A stretch of 50,677 nucleotides of DNA from Thermoproteota archaeon (GCA_030837285.1 JAUPKU010000101.1:1-50677), one strand, 5' to 3'; positions 1 through 7,999 are shown, counted from the stretch's first letter. Numbers and translations: made by a program. Notes: a model not told the origin generated them from the sequence alone.

Positions 1-480
1 ATCATGATTCCCAAGACTATGAGGCCTAAGATCCCCAAAAGCGATAAGCACCGCTGCGACCCTGGCCCTTGAATCTGAAGCCCTGAAAATCGTTGACAGT
101 TCCTCATGGCTCGGAATGCCCTCATCCTCAATCGTGGGCGTAGCGTTAGGATTGCTGATCTTGATCTTCCTAGTCAAGGTGACATCATTGTACCTGAGCC
201 AGGACCTAACAGCCTTAATCAAACCCCTAACATAACCAGGCGACTTCCTATTAGACTCCAGCTCAGTAATCATATCGTCAATTGAATCCTGTAGACTCTT
301 GAGATCTCGTCTTGCCTTTTCAAGAAGCTCTTTTGGAGTTGTATTAAGTAGCTCACAGGCACGCCCCAATCTGCGCAGGTAAACCTCTGATGTGATAGGG
401 CTGCCCCGCGCAAGATTGGTCAGCCACCGCCGCACATCAATATCCGACTCAAGAACCGCATATTTACCTGTCATTTTCAT
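1..480 (-). CDS. Tyrosine recombinase/integrase, N-terminal part (runs off left edge)
   Basis: Open reading frame on the minus strand from an ATG at 480 (second in-frame ATG at 474) through the left edge, so only about 160 residues are visible. Residues 1-110 are a helical, charged region like the SAM-like core-binding domain of phage-type integrases. Near residue 118 comes IPSHEELSTIF, and near residue 147 FGDLRPHSLGNHD, which matches the start of the archaeal integrase catalytic domain; the Arg in DLRP is the expected first catalytic Arg. The remaining catalytic residues (HxxR, Tyr) lie outside the window. It reads away from the 3' end of tRNA-Arg, the usual arrangement for an element integrated at a tRNA gene. 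A domesticated Xer-like recombinase is possible but less likely given this position. Confidence 0.8.
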   Translation of the reverse strand, partial: MKMTGKYAVLESDIDVRRWLTNLARGSPITSEVYLRRLGRACELLNTTPKELLEKARRDLKSLQDSIDDMITELESNRKSPGYVRGLIKAVRSWLRYNDVTLTRKIKISNPNATPTIEDEGIPSHEELSTIFRASDSRARVAAVLIAFGDLRPHSLGNHD

Positions 481-530
481 CAAATTTACAGAAGCTCAGA
501 AGGAATATAAGGGTATCTGACCCTAATAAG

Positions 531-626
531 TGGCGGGCCCGAAGGGACTTGAACCCTTGACATCAGGCTCCGAAGGCTTTCGCAGTGAATATCTTCTGCG
601 CCCTATCCTTGCTAGGCGACGGGCCC
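531..626 (-). tRNA. tRNA-Arg (anticodon UCG) with an 18-nt intron and encoded CCA
   Basis: Acceptor arms GGGCCCG and CGGGCCC pair perfectly, followed by discriminator G and an encoded CCA (531-533). The T arm is AAGGG-TTCAAGT-CCCTT and the D arm is GCCT/GGGC with the GG of the D loop present. The anticodon stem closes only if 18 nt (578-595) are removed: CAG + GC then pair with GCCTG around the 7-base loop CTTCGGA, giving anticodon UCG (reads CGA Arg). The intron therefore sits inside the 5' strand of the anticodon stem, between nucleotides 29 and 30, not at the canonical 37/38 site. Exon CGCAG can pair with intron CTGCG, as expected for a relaxed bulge-helix-bulge splice substrate. Intron borders are deduced from restoring the stem. 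Confidence 0.9.
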
Positions 627-761
627 AATTCTTGTCTATTACAGTTGTATTCTTCCTATTCTTAAAGAATAGGCTTTAATTTCATTATTATGTTTATTAA
701 GAAAAAAAGGCGTGTCCACAAAATCTCTAAATAGAAAGGAATCGTCTGCTGCATTCGTTGG

Positions 762-1274
762 TTAGAATTTGTTGTAGCCTATTATTTCTCGGAGGTCTTT
801 CTTTCCATGGGGACTTGGGATTTCAGTCGGATAGCCAAAAGCGACTAAGCATACAACCTTATGATCTTCAGGTATTCCGAATAGCCTCTTGACTTCCTCT
901 TCCTTAAAGTCACCCACCCAGCATGAACCGACTCCTTGGGCTGCTGCAGTAAGCACCATATTCTCTAGGGCTATTGAAACGTCCACGGTTGACCATCTTT
1001 GAGCGTATTCGCTACCCATATAGGCGCAGCCTACTATCGTGAACGCTGAGTCCTTGATGAAGGTGTTCCATTTGCCCTGAGAGAGTTCTTGTTTGAGTCT
1101 CTGGTCTGTTACCACTATAAAGTGCCATGGCTGCCTATTCCCCGCTGTGGGTGCCAATCTACCAGCTTCGAGGATGTTGTTTAAAACTTCCTCTTGGATT
1201 GGATCAGGTTTATAGCTTCTTATGCTTCTTCTTTTTAGAATTGGTTCTACAAGTAACAATGCATTCACATCCAA
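762..1274 (-). CDS. Nitroreductase-family FMN flavoprotein
   Basis: A 170-residue protein with the nitroreductase signature near its start: RRSIRSYKPDPI, then ILEAGRLAPTAGNRQPWHF, the phosphate- and FMN-binding region. The C-terminal half has the GVGSCWVGDF segment and ends with VVCLVAFGYPTEIPSPHGKK, typical of short single-domain members. Known members are homodimers that bind FMN and use NAD(P)H to reduce nitro compounds, quinones or other acceptors; the substrate cannot be read from the sequence. The start is TTG at 1274; a GTG two codons later is an alternative. It has its own transcription unit upstream of the tRNA on the same strand. I see nothing that ties it to the integrase. Confidence 0.88.
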   Translation of the reverse strand: MDVNALLLVEPILKRRSIRSYKPDPIQEEVLNNILEAGRLAPTAGNRQPWHFIVVTDQRLKQELSQGKWNTFIKDSAFTIVGCAYMGSEYAQRWSTVDVSIALENMVLTAAAQGVGSCWVGDFKEEEVKRLFGIPEDHKVVCLVAFGYPTEIPSPHGKKDLREIIGYNKF

Positions 1275-1316
1275 ACTACTTTAAATGAAAATTGTCCTTC
1301 CCTTTAAAAAAAGCTT

Positions 1317-1856
1317 TCACAAAGCAGCGATCTTCTTCCTCTTTCCGACAGGCAAGGCAGTGTAACCTCTTGGAGCGTTTGCCCTTCTAGTGTAGCTGCT
1401 CAATCTCAGAGTCAGAGGCTTGTCTGCGACCACTCTCGTCGCAAGCATTTTTTCATCCGCCTTATGCCATTTCTTCCATCTAAGCCGAGTTGGATTCGCT
1501 GACACCACCACTTGAATCGTCTCATCGAAAAGAGGCCAGTACTTTATGTCAACTTTGCTCAGGTAAGGATGTACCGTCTTAGGATGTGAATGATAGCTTC
1601 CAAGAACTTCCATGTTATCTGAGTCCATGAGACAGTCGATCGTCCTCTTAGCACGAAGGTCGGGGGTTATAGAATTAGACGTCCTGTCAACTTCCTGCAT
1701 AACCTGCGCATGAGATACGATCAGTGCTCCATTCCTAGCCTCCCCATACAGAATGCCAAATGACTCCTTTGGATAGGCTTCTACGACAGCATTTCGGATA
1801 GTCATCAGCGCTCCAGCTTCAAAGGCAACCTTAGACACACCGTTAACCACAGTCAT
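1317..1856 (-). CDS. JAB/MPN (JAMM) metalloprotease-like protein
   Basis: The 179-residue protein carries a JAMM zinc-site pattern: Glu31 in KESFGILYGE, His89-Ser-His91 in GSYHSHP, Ser100 and Asp103. In the usual JAMM motif seven residues separate the second His from the Ser; here there are eight (PKTVHPYL), a small insertion. JAMM enzymes cleave isopeptide bonds of ubiquitin-like modifiers or process sulfur-carrier proteins. No E1, E2 or ubiquitin-like gene is next to it, so neither role can be assigned here. The C-terminus is basic (KRKKIAAL). Start is the ATG at 1856. The nitroreductase gene follows 42 bases downstream on the same strand. Confidence 0.82.
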   Translation of the reverse strand: MTVVNGVSKVAFEAGALMTIRNAVVEAYPKESFGILYGEARNGALIVSHAQVMQEVDRTSNSITPDLRAKRTIDCLMDSDNMEVLGSYHSHPKTVHPYLSKVDIKYWPLFDETIQVVVSANPTRLRWKKWHKADEKMLATRVVADKPLTLRLSSYTRRANAPRGYTALPVGKRKKIAAL

Positions 1857-1917
1857 AAGTCCGCACCGGATTCTCGAATATCACTTCTCAGAATTTCACT
1901 ATTAAGATATTTTCCAC

Positions 1918-3141
1918 TTAAGATTTTCCCTTTTCAGACTCCTTGTCCAGGGATTTAGAAACGGTTTTCTCCCTCCACACGAAATTTAGGATAAGGCCCA
2001 CTATGGGAAGGGAAGTAGAAAAGAGGAGTGCTGGCGGTATACTATTATTCGCGGCAACAATGACTTGAGATGACGCCGCGGGTCCAATAAAGTTGCCAAC
2101 GTCCCACATGGTAGTGTAGAATGCATTTGCAACTCCTAGGTTCTTCGTGTCTATGGATTCGGCTACAAACATGGCTCCTAGTGGATAGATGATTCCATGG
2201 CTGAATCCAAGTAATGCAAATGCTAGAATGAATACAAGGGTGTTCGCAAAAGACATTATTACCATCATGCAAACTGTGTTGACTAGTGCGATTATTAGAA
2301 GATTTTTTTTGTCAATAGTCCTCATAATCCTTCTTAAAAAGAACCTCGTGGCAAGAACAATGACGTTGTATCCCACAAAGAGAAGGGGAATTAGATTCTC
2401 GTTGATTCCAAGTGAAATCGCGTATATTGTGCCATAGGCAACGAGAATACTGTAGACAAACGAGTTTGCCAAATATGATATGAACGGCAGTCTTATAGTC
2501 TTGTTCGATAGAACTGCCTTCAAATCAGTTGAAGAGAATTTCGATCCAGAATCTTTGAAACCCTCATTACTAAATATATTCTTTCTGTTCCGAATCACCT
2601 TCGTACTTATTAGAAGACCTATAATTGCGATAACAGAAGCACACAAGAATGTATTCTTAATTCCAAAAATACTATTGCTAAATGTACCGATCATAGGACC
2701 AAAAGCCATGCCAACGCTCGTTATAGTCGTATAACTGCTTATGTTCTGTTGAAGTTGTTTTCGAGAAGAGATTATCGCGATAAGCGTTAGAAGCGGAGTC
2801 CAAATCAAGGCATTTCCTAGCCCTTGTATTAATCGCCAGAATATCAGAGCGGCGGGAGTGACAATAAGAGTCATGGCAAAAGGGGAGATTATCATTAAGG
2901 AAAGCCCAAGAATAGGCATCCAAAGTATCTTCTTTCCCGTAACAAAGAAGCCTAGCAAAGGCTTTGAGAACATGGCTATCATAGAAAAAGCAGAGATTAT
3001 CAACCCGATCTCTTGTATAGATGCTCCAGCATAGTCTCTAGCATAGATGGATATTATAGGATTCAACATTAGATTAGCAGCTGAGAAAGTGAATCCCATA
3101 ATGGATAGTGTTAGGATTGTAGCGGAGGATTTTTCTTCCAT
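1918..3141 (-). CDS. Major facilitator superfamily transporter
   Basis: A 407-residue, strongly hydrophobic protein with roughly twelve predicted membrane segments in two halves separated by a charged loop around residues 185-210. The first half keeps MFS features: FSKPLLGFF after segment 2 and FWRLIQGLGNALIWTP in segment 4, a drug/sugar-efflux-like GxG pattern. The second half has LGFSHGIIYPLGAMFVAES and VANAFYTTMWDVGNFIGP. The ATG at 3141 is preceded by GAGAGGAAGG and by a TATA-like CCTTATATGA near 3170-3180, so the start and promoter are consistent. Substrate unknown. The gene is divergent from the metallopeptidase gene at 3253. Confidence 0.88.
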   Translation of the reverse strand: MEEKSSATILTLSIMGFTFSAANLMLNPIISIYARDYAGASIQEIGLIISAFSMIAMFSKPLLGFFVTGKKILWMPILGLSLMIISPFAMTLIVTPAALIFWRLIQGLGNALIWTPLLTLIAIISSRKQLQQNISSYTTITSVGMAFGPMIGTFSNSIFGIKNTFLCASVIAIIGLLISTKVIRNRKNIFSNEGFKDSGSKFSSTDLKAVLSNKTIRLPFISYLANSFVYSILVAYGTIYAISLGINENLIPLLFVGYNVIVLATRFFLRRIMRTIDKKNLLIIALVNTVCMMVIMSFANTLVFILAFALLGFSHGIIYPLGAMFVAESIDTKNLGVANAFYTTMWDVGNFIGPAASSQVIVAANNSIPPALLFSTSLPIVGLILNFVWREKTVSKSLDKESEKGKS

Positions 3142-3214
3142 TTTAAACCTTCCTCTCTAGGCTTTACATAATCATATAAGGATTTCTAGCTCCAGAATCT
3201 CAGTAATAATTGAA

Positions 3215-3231
3215 AAACGCTTTATAGGATA
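3215..3231 (+). promoter_or_regulatory. TATA-type promoter for the metallopeptidase gene
   Basis: The segment around CGCTTTATAGGATATTC lies about 28 bases before the ATG at 3253, as expected for an archaeal TATA box driving a transcript with almost no leader. It shares the 111-base divergent intergenic region with the promoter of the MFS gene on the other strand. Confidence 0.5.
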
Positions 3232-3252
3232 TTCGCCTTCATCTAAGATTCT

Positions 3253-3696
3253 ATGAGAATTCACTACGAGACAGCGGAAGATGTCAAAGAGTTAGTTGAC
3301 GAGATTATAAAGGCCATAGAATTCGTCCACATTGACGATGACAGAGTGCTTTGCATGAGAAGCAAGGGAAGCAAAGCCAAAAGGACTATAGCGAGGATTC
3401 ACGGACTTCCTAGAATATGGCAGCTAGCATTGACCACCAGCACCTATTATACCATTGAAGTAATCTCTGAGAACTTTGACTCTTTAAGCATTGAAGAAAA
3501 GGAGAAGACGATAATTCACGAGTTACTTCATATACCCAAAGGCTTCCGAGGTGGATTCAGACATCATAAGGGATGGATAAACAGGAGAAAAATAGACGGA
3601 CTCCATAGACTTCTTATAGAAAAGCGCAGACAAGAAAAAGATCAGCCTATTGTTTCAATAAAGCCGATTCCTAAAGGGCAAGCTAGGTTGAATTAG
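3253..3696 (+). CDS. Putative metallopeptidase (phage-metallopeptidase-like family)
   Basis: A 147-residue soluble protein with a zinc-peptidase HExxH motif, His89-Glu-Leu-Leu-His93, within TIIHELLHIPKGFRGGFRHHKGW; His104 or His105 may supply the third ligand. The layout (short N-terminal beta/alpha part, LPRIWQLAL, HELLHIP, GGFRHH) matches a family of predicted metallopeptidases found in archaea and phages. The protein target is unknown. The ATG start sits about 28 bases after a TATA-like element, so the message is nearly leaderless. Its TAG stop abuts the TTG start of the M23-like gene, which implies co-transcription and perhaps coupled translation. Confidence 0.75.
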   Translation: MRIHYETAEDVKELVDEIIKAIEFVHIDDDRVLCMRSKGSKAKRTIARIHGLPRIWQLALTTSTYYTIEVISENFDSLSIEEKEKTIIHELLHIPKGFRGGFRHHKGWINRRKIDGLHRLLIEKRRQEKDQPIVSIKPIPKGQARLN

Positions 3697-4623
3697 TTGA
3701 GTTTTATACCTTTAGCTACATCCATGGGAGTCACAATTCATGCTAGAAATGAGGACTTCTTCTCTTTCTTCAACAGTCCCTATTACTCTCACATAAACTG
3801 CTCAGCCATTGACATTTACCCTAACACTGAAAATCCAATAATTCCTGCCCTCAGCCCTGTAGATGGGATAGTATCAAGACTTTATGAGTTCAAACCTCCA
3901 AGACCAAGACATTTTGAGGCTTCGGAAACCGAGAAATTGATGCTTATTATTCCTAATGAAAATCACAAAATCTATGTTCGTATCCTTCATATCGACTCTC
4001 AAATTCAAGTAGGGACTCGCGTTTCAGTTGGTGATCAAGTAGGCATTCTACTTAGAAGTGGATTCTTTAACTTTTGGACTGGCAAGCACATTCACGTCGA
4101 AGTCAGATGTTTAGAAGAGCCATTGCGAGCGAAGGGAGGGTACGTTCTTGAACCGATCAACAAAGACTATAATATTCTCAGTCAGAGAACTAATGATATT
4201 CCACCTTTGAGCATAAGCGCAATCAATGAAGACTATGCTTTAGCTGATGTTGAAAACGGTTTGTCAAGAATTGGGAACTTCTGGGGTCTAGAATGCAGAA
4301 TTGGAAGCACCTTTGGAATACTCGATGGTGGGATACCCCATTACCAGCATGGAGGTATACACGCTATTGACACTGCCTCTGTACGAGTTGGCGATGCCGT
4401 TTGGCTCTGGGGAACGGAGATTGGGAGAGTAGTCCAAGTCTCTAAAAATCTTATCCACTTCAAATCCACTCAATTATCCATTTCGGTCAATGGCAAAAAG
4501 ATTAGAGGTTTATCATTACACCCGTGGCTTAGTAAAGCAAAAGTAATAAGAATCATACCAGAGTACCCTCGCGGACTCCAAGATCTAAAAAAAGGAGAAA
4601 AGATACACTTGAGCATAGCATAA
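3697..4623 (+). CDS. M23-like (lysostaphin-fold) peptidase-domain protein with altered metal site
   Basis: A 308-residue protein; residues 20-140 resemble the M23 zinc endopeptidase fold. GKHIHVEVR (His131, His133) corresponds to the HxH motif, and VGTRVSVGDQVGILLRSG is the beta-hairpin before it. The first M23 motif (HxGxD) appears as Cys35-Ser-Ala-Ile-Asp39, so the first metal ligand would be Cys, or the site may be inactive. Residues 190-308 form a second beta-rich region with no family I recognise. There is no signal peptide. The start is taken as TTG 3697, immediately after the stop of the upstream gene with AGGT nine bases before; ATG 3724 is an alternative. Archaea lack murein, so the substrate is unlikely to be peptidoglycan. 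Confidence 0.65.
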   Translation: MSFIPLATSMGVTIHARNEDFFSFFNSPYYSHINCSAIDIYPNTENPIIPALSPVDGIVSRLYEFKPPRPRHFEASETEKLMLIIPNENHKIYVRILHIDSQIQVGTRVSVGDQVGILLRSGFFNFWTGKHIHVEVRCLEEPLRAKGGYVLEPINKDYNILSQRTNDIPPLSISAINEDYALADVENGLSRIGNFWGLECRIGSTFGILDGGIPHYQHGGIHAIDTASVRVGDAVWLWGTEIGRVVQVSKNLIHFKSTQLSISVNGKKIRGLSLHPWLSKAKVIRIIPEYPRGLQDLKKGEKIHLSIA

Positions 4624-4625
4624 AT

Positions 4626-5300
4626 TTAGTTTTTTGTCATCTCCACGAAATTCTCGAATATCCGCTGCCCTGCATTCTCCTGAACCATCGTATTTATTTT
4701 TATGTCTCCTTTTTCATCAATTTTGGTCTTGCCTGAATCATCTATTGTACTTCTAGTATAGACTTCAGGATGAAATTGGATACCGCATGTGTTTGAGTTA
4801 TATCGAATGACTTGAATGCAGTTCTCATTATCAGCCAGAACCCTAGTTTTATCATCGCACCTCACAGCTAGAATATGCGATTCAAAAGCCAAAAAGCTGC
4901 CCTTCAAGCCAAAAAACAATGGATCACTCCCCCCATATTCCGTAATGTGGATGCTATGCCACCCGACTTCTGGTTCTTTTAGTACGAACCGACGAAATCC
5001 GAAGGTTGAAGCTAAGACTTGGTTGCCACCACAAATACCCAGAAGACTCACCCCTTCAGAAGCCAAATTCACTAAAATGCTTTTTAAACCTCTTACTCTA
5101 GCATCGCCGTATATTTTCATACTGTTTGAACCGCTTAAGACGATAGCGTCACAGGATTCTAGAAGCTCAAATGGTGATTCTGATGATTCGGATGAGAAAA
5201 GGTGGAGTGTACAGACATCTGCATATCTACTTAATATTTTAGAAATACTCGATTCTCTATGATTCTCTCTGGTGTGCAGGTCAACGATCGTTATTTCCAC
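4626..5300 (-). CDS. Class I glutamine amidotransferase-like protein
   Basis: A 224-residue protein with the class I glutaminase triad: Cys90 in LLGICGGNQVL, His177 and Glu179 in GIQFHPEV. The N-terminal VLSGSN loop and the overall length match stand-alone GMP-synthase-type glutaminase domains. These release ammonia from glutamine for a partner synthase. The usual GuaA ATP-pyrophosphatase partner is not adjacent, so it may serve another amination or hydrolyse gamma-glutamyl compounds. It is convergent with the M23-like gene, with only two bases between the stops. ATG start at 5300. Confidence 0.8.
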   Translation of the reverse strand: MEITIVDLHTRENHRESSISKILSRYADVCTLHLFSSESSESPFELLESCDAIVLSGSNSMKIYGDARVRGLKSILVNLASEGVSLLGICGGNQVLASTFGFRRFVLKEPEVGWHSIHITEYGGSDPLFFGLKGSFLAFESHILAVRCDDKTRVLADNENCIQVIRYNSNTCGIQFHPEVYTRSTIDDSGKTKIDEKGDIKINTMVQENAGQRIFENFVEMTKN

Positions 5301-5402
5301 AATTAGAAAGGGGAAAAGTCAATCCTTATTATGTCTTTCTCGAAGGACACTAGCTAAGTCAAATTGGAGAATAACATTGGTATTAGTGCAACTGTCTTTC
5401 TA

Positions 5403-6107
5403 TTAATAATTCATTGTACTTATTTTTCCTTCTCTGATCATTGCTGGTAGCTGGCTTAGTGATAGAATAACATTGGATGCGCCACTGGCTTTCAGCGTCT
5501 CTTCGTCTGATGTTCCAGTTGTCACTCCAATCGCGGTAATACCAGCTGTTTTAGCGGCTTTCATGTCTGTATGACTGTCGCCAACGAAAAGGGCTTCCTC
5601 CGGTTTGAAGTCCAACATCTTCATAACTCTTTCAATAGGTTGCGAATGGGGCTTCATGAATCCATTTTCCTCCCTAGTTACAATTGTATCGAAGAATGAA
5701 TCCAAACCCACCTTACGAAGCGTGAGAAATGTCGGTTTACTACTATTGTTCGTTACAATGACCAAGCTTATCCCCATTCTCTTGAGTTCTTTCAAAGCCT
5801 CAACCACTCCTTCAATTAACACTGCCTTTTCCGCTCCTTCCATTTCATAAATCTCTACAAGATCGCTCATCCTCCGCTTGAATGTCATCAACCACTCCCT
5901 ATCTTCCTCTGATGAATTGGAATTGAGATACTCCTCGAACTCGTTAAATATCTCAGAAATCCTGTACTCGGGCTTGTAAAGCTCCTGAGAAAATCCGCCC
6001 TCAATAAGCATCTCAACGATCTTCGATCTGGCTCTTCTAGCATCAAAAGCAAAGTGGACTATGGTCCCATCAAGATCAAGAAGCACTGCCTTAGGAATAA
6101 ACCCCAT
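5403..6107 (-). CDS. HAD-superfamily phosphatase (phosphoglycolate-phosphatase-like)
   Basis: A 234-residue protein with all HAD motifs: motif I LLDLDGT (Asp11 nucleophile, Asp13), motif II VIVTNNSSK, motif III Lys in GFMKPHSQP, and motif IV FVGDSHTDMKAA. The inserted helical cap between motifs I and II (about residues 20-100) is the type-I cap of phosphoglycolate phosphatase and pyrophosphatase PpaX relatives. It likely dephosphorylates a small phosphorylated metabolite; the substrate cannot be read from sequence. ATG start at 6107. The neighbours do not form an obvious pathway. Confidence 0.87.
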   Translation of the reverse strand: MGFIPKAVLLDLDGTIVHFAFDARRARSKIVEMLIEGGFSQELYKPEYRISEIFNEFEEYLNSNSSEEDREWLMTFKRRMSDLVEIYEMEGAEKAVLIEGVVEALKELKRMGISLVIVTNNSSKPTFLTLRKVGLDSFFDTIVTREENGFMKPHSQPIERVMKMLDFKPEEALFVGDSHTDMKAAKTAGITAIGVTTGTSDEETLKASGASNVILSLSQLPAMIREGKISTMNY

Positions 6108-6259
6108 ATCGTTGTCCCCCTCAACCGAATATTAATGATAACATATAAAAATAATAAGATACTCCACGTAAAACCCGAGAAATATCATAGGACTAATCGG
6201 AATGATGACTCGGAAATCTTATTTCATATAGTTAATATATGCTACGTAGGGACCTGAAT

Positions 6260-6603
6260 ATGACCTCGGAAAAGCTGCCTCCGAGACAAAGAGCTATCCA
6301 AGAGATTCTGTTCAGAAAGTTAAATGGAATACCTAAATTTAATCCCGAAAAATGATCTCTTTTGATTTATGGCCTCATGGAGAAGCCTTCAACCCTAAGT
6401 TGGAACTAACTTCTGCCAAAACTCGATGAGACCATGGACTTCATTGTGTAGAATGATTGAGTGTACTAAATAACAACTGGGAAGGTGTTTCCTTTTAAGC
6501 GCACGTGTAGGAAAATCAAGTTCACAGCTAAATAGAAACTTGGATTCTGGGAGCAAAGAGGGTATAGCAATACGGCTGACCTTGGAAAGAAGAAAGATAC
6601 TCA
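6260..6603 (+). pseudogene. Decayed sulfite-oxidase-family molybdopterin oxidoreductase
   Basis: This gap holds a heavily damaged gene. From ATG 6260 it reads KLPPRQRAIQEIL and IPKFNPEK, the start of YedY/sulfite-oxidase-fold proteins. A TGA at 6353-6355 stands where Trp is expected, then SLLIYGLMEKPSTLSW, a TAA at 6407-6409, and LLPKLDETMDF. A one-base loss near 6440-6442 shifts frame to HCVE-stop-LSVLNNNWEGV, matching the family's conserved DFHCVxxWSxxxxxWxGV with the cofactor-binding Cys. About 90 codons are missing before KLGFWEQRGYSNTAD (about 6533-6580), which matches the family's C-terminal GFWExxGY. Several stops, frameshifts and an internal deletion show it is non-functional. Confidence 0.82.
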
Positions 6604-6648
6604 GGGTAGCCTCAAGAATATTGAGAAAAGGAAAGTGTCTTCTTAGCT

Positions 6649-7878
6649 TTAGGGTTGACTTGATTCATTTTTTTTCTTTTTCTTCAGAGTCTCTTTAACG
6701 AATAACTGGGTTGTTATTCCACCAATTGCTACAAGTATAGCTGTCCCATAGAATGAGCCTGACAGGCCATAGAGATCCGCTAGAGCACCACACATTATAG
6801 GTCCGATGACTGCGCCTAAATCTCCAACTGTCGTCCAGAATCCAAGAAATGCGCCTCTCAAGTTAGGCGGTGCCAGGTCGGCAGCAAGTGCCATCGTAGC
6901 TCCTCCTCCTATGCCACCTGCTACTCCTTGAAGGGATACTAGAAAGAGGAAGCTGATGAAACTATTTGAGAACGGTATTATTGCATAAGACAAAGCTGAT
7001 ATAATAAGACTTAAAGTTATGCCCACTTTTCTACCGTACTTGTCAACTATCATTCCCCCAGGCATGGCTATTATGATATTAAGAATTGTACAAAAACTTA
7101 GGATTAAGCCAACTTCCGTTGCGGATAAAGATAGTACGTCAACTCCGTATAGTGGTATAAGAAGCCCTCTAGCTGCGAATCTGACGCTGTTTGAAAAACT
7201 TGAGAATGCAGCGATAATGATCATGAAGTTGATGTATTTCAGGACTTCCATCATTTGATTCTGATGTGCACTGCTCCCTTCATCAGTCATCTTCTCCTTT
7301 GGTTGTGCTGTTTCCTTCACTAGTAGATAGCAGGTTATGAATGAGGCAAATGTTGATGCTGCATAGAAGAAGAAAGGTGCTCTATAATCTTTATATAAAT
7401 CATAGATTATCCCTCCAAAAGTCGGACCGGCTGCCGAACCTACCATGTTTACACTCATGAATGTGCTCATGATTCTTCCCCGAATTGAAGGGTCAATAGA
7501 ATCAGCAATCATTGCTTGGCGAGCTATCATCCACATTGACATGCCTGCCCCTCCAATTGCTCTGAAAAGAAGAAGCGCGTAGAAATTAGGAGCCAAACCA
7601 CATAGTATCGCTGCCACCGTAACCACAAGCGGACCGCCAATAGCCAGTGGACGTCTTCCAATCCTATCACACATACTTCCAAGGGGAATATCTGCCAGAA
7701 TCCTACCGGCAGCATTTGCCGTAATTATCAAAGAAGCTAAACCCGTTGAAACACCGAATGACTCAGCATACTGAGGTAAAATTGGACTAATTATACTAAA
7801 ACCAAGATTCACGAAGAAGCCAGGTATGTAAAGTGTTATCGCGAAGTCGAGGATGCTTCTATCAATCTTGGAGTGCAA
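6649..7878 (-). CDS. Major facilitator superfamily transporter
   Basis: A 409-residue protein with about twelve membrane segments. It keeps the MFS motif A in the loop after segment 2 (LGSMCDRIGRRPLAIGG) and its degenerate repeat after segment 8 (MIVDKYGRKVG); segment 5 has GSAAGPTFGG, the antiporter-like motif C region. This pattern is typical of drug/metabolite:H+ antiporters of the DHA1 type. The C-terminus ends in a Lys-rich tail. The start is TTG 7878 without a clear ribosome site. A perfect 16-bp palindrome lies 49 bases upstream. It is a different subfamily from the MFS gene at 1918, whose motif A is much less conserved. Confidence 0.9.
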   Translation of the reverse strand: MHSKIDRSILDFAITLYIPGFFVNLGFSIISPILPQYAESFGVSTGLASLIITANAAGRILADIPLGSMCDRIGRRPLAIGGPLVVTVAAILCGLAPNFYALLLFRAIGGAGMSMWMIARQAMIADSIDPSIRGRIMSTFMSVNMVGSAAGPTFGGIIYDLYKDYRAPFFFYAASTFASFITCYLLVKETAQPKEKMTDEGSSAHQNQMMEVLKYINFMIIIAAFSSFSNSVRFAARGLLIPLYGVDVLSLSATEVGLILSFCTILNIIIAMPGGMIVDKYGRKVGITLSLIISALSYAIIPFSNSFISFLFLVSLQGVAGGIGGGATMALAADLAPPNLRGAFLGFWTTVGDLGAVIGPIMCGALADLYGLSGSFYGTAILVAIGGITTQLFVKETLKKKKKNESSQP

Positions 7879-7926
7879 AGTGAAAACCTGTCTTCATTGA
7901 ATGTTTTTTCAAATTATAGTCTAAGC

Positions 7927-7942
7927 GAATATTTAAATATTC
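7927..7942. promoter_or_regulatory. 16-bp perfect palindrome upstream of MFS gene
   Basis: GAATATTTAAATATTC is perfectly self-complementary. It lies 49 bases before the TTG start at 7878, where a TATA box would place transcription initiation about 30 bases before the start codon. It could be the TATA box itself, an operator overlapping it, or chance in AT-rich DNA. Confidence 0.35.
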
Positions 7943-7999
7943 AAAAATTAGAGAGTGACCCTTCTAGAGGAGTAAAAAACGATGATGAGATATTGTGTT

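Noticed and set aside
6054-6257. Plus-strand 67-codon frame over the start of the HAD gene
   Set aside because: It overlaps the HAD gene antisense, shows no protein pattern, and ends before the pseudogene.
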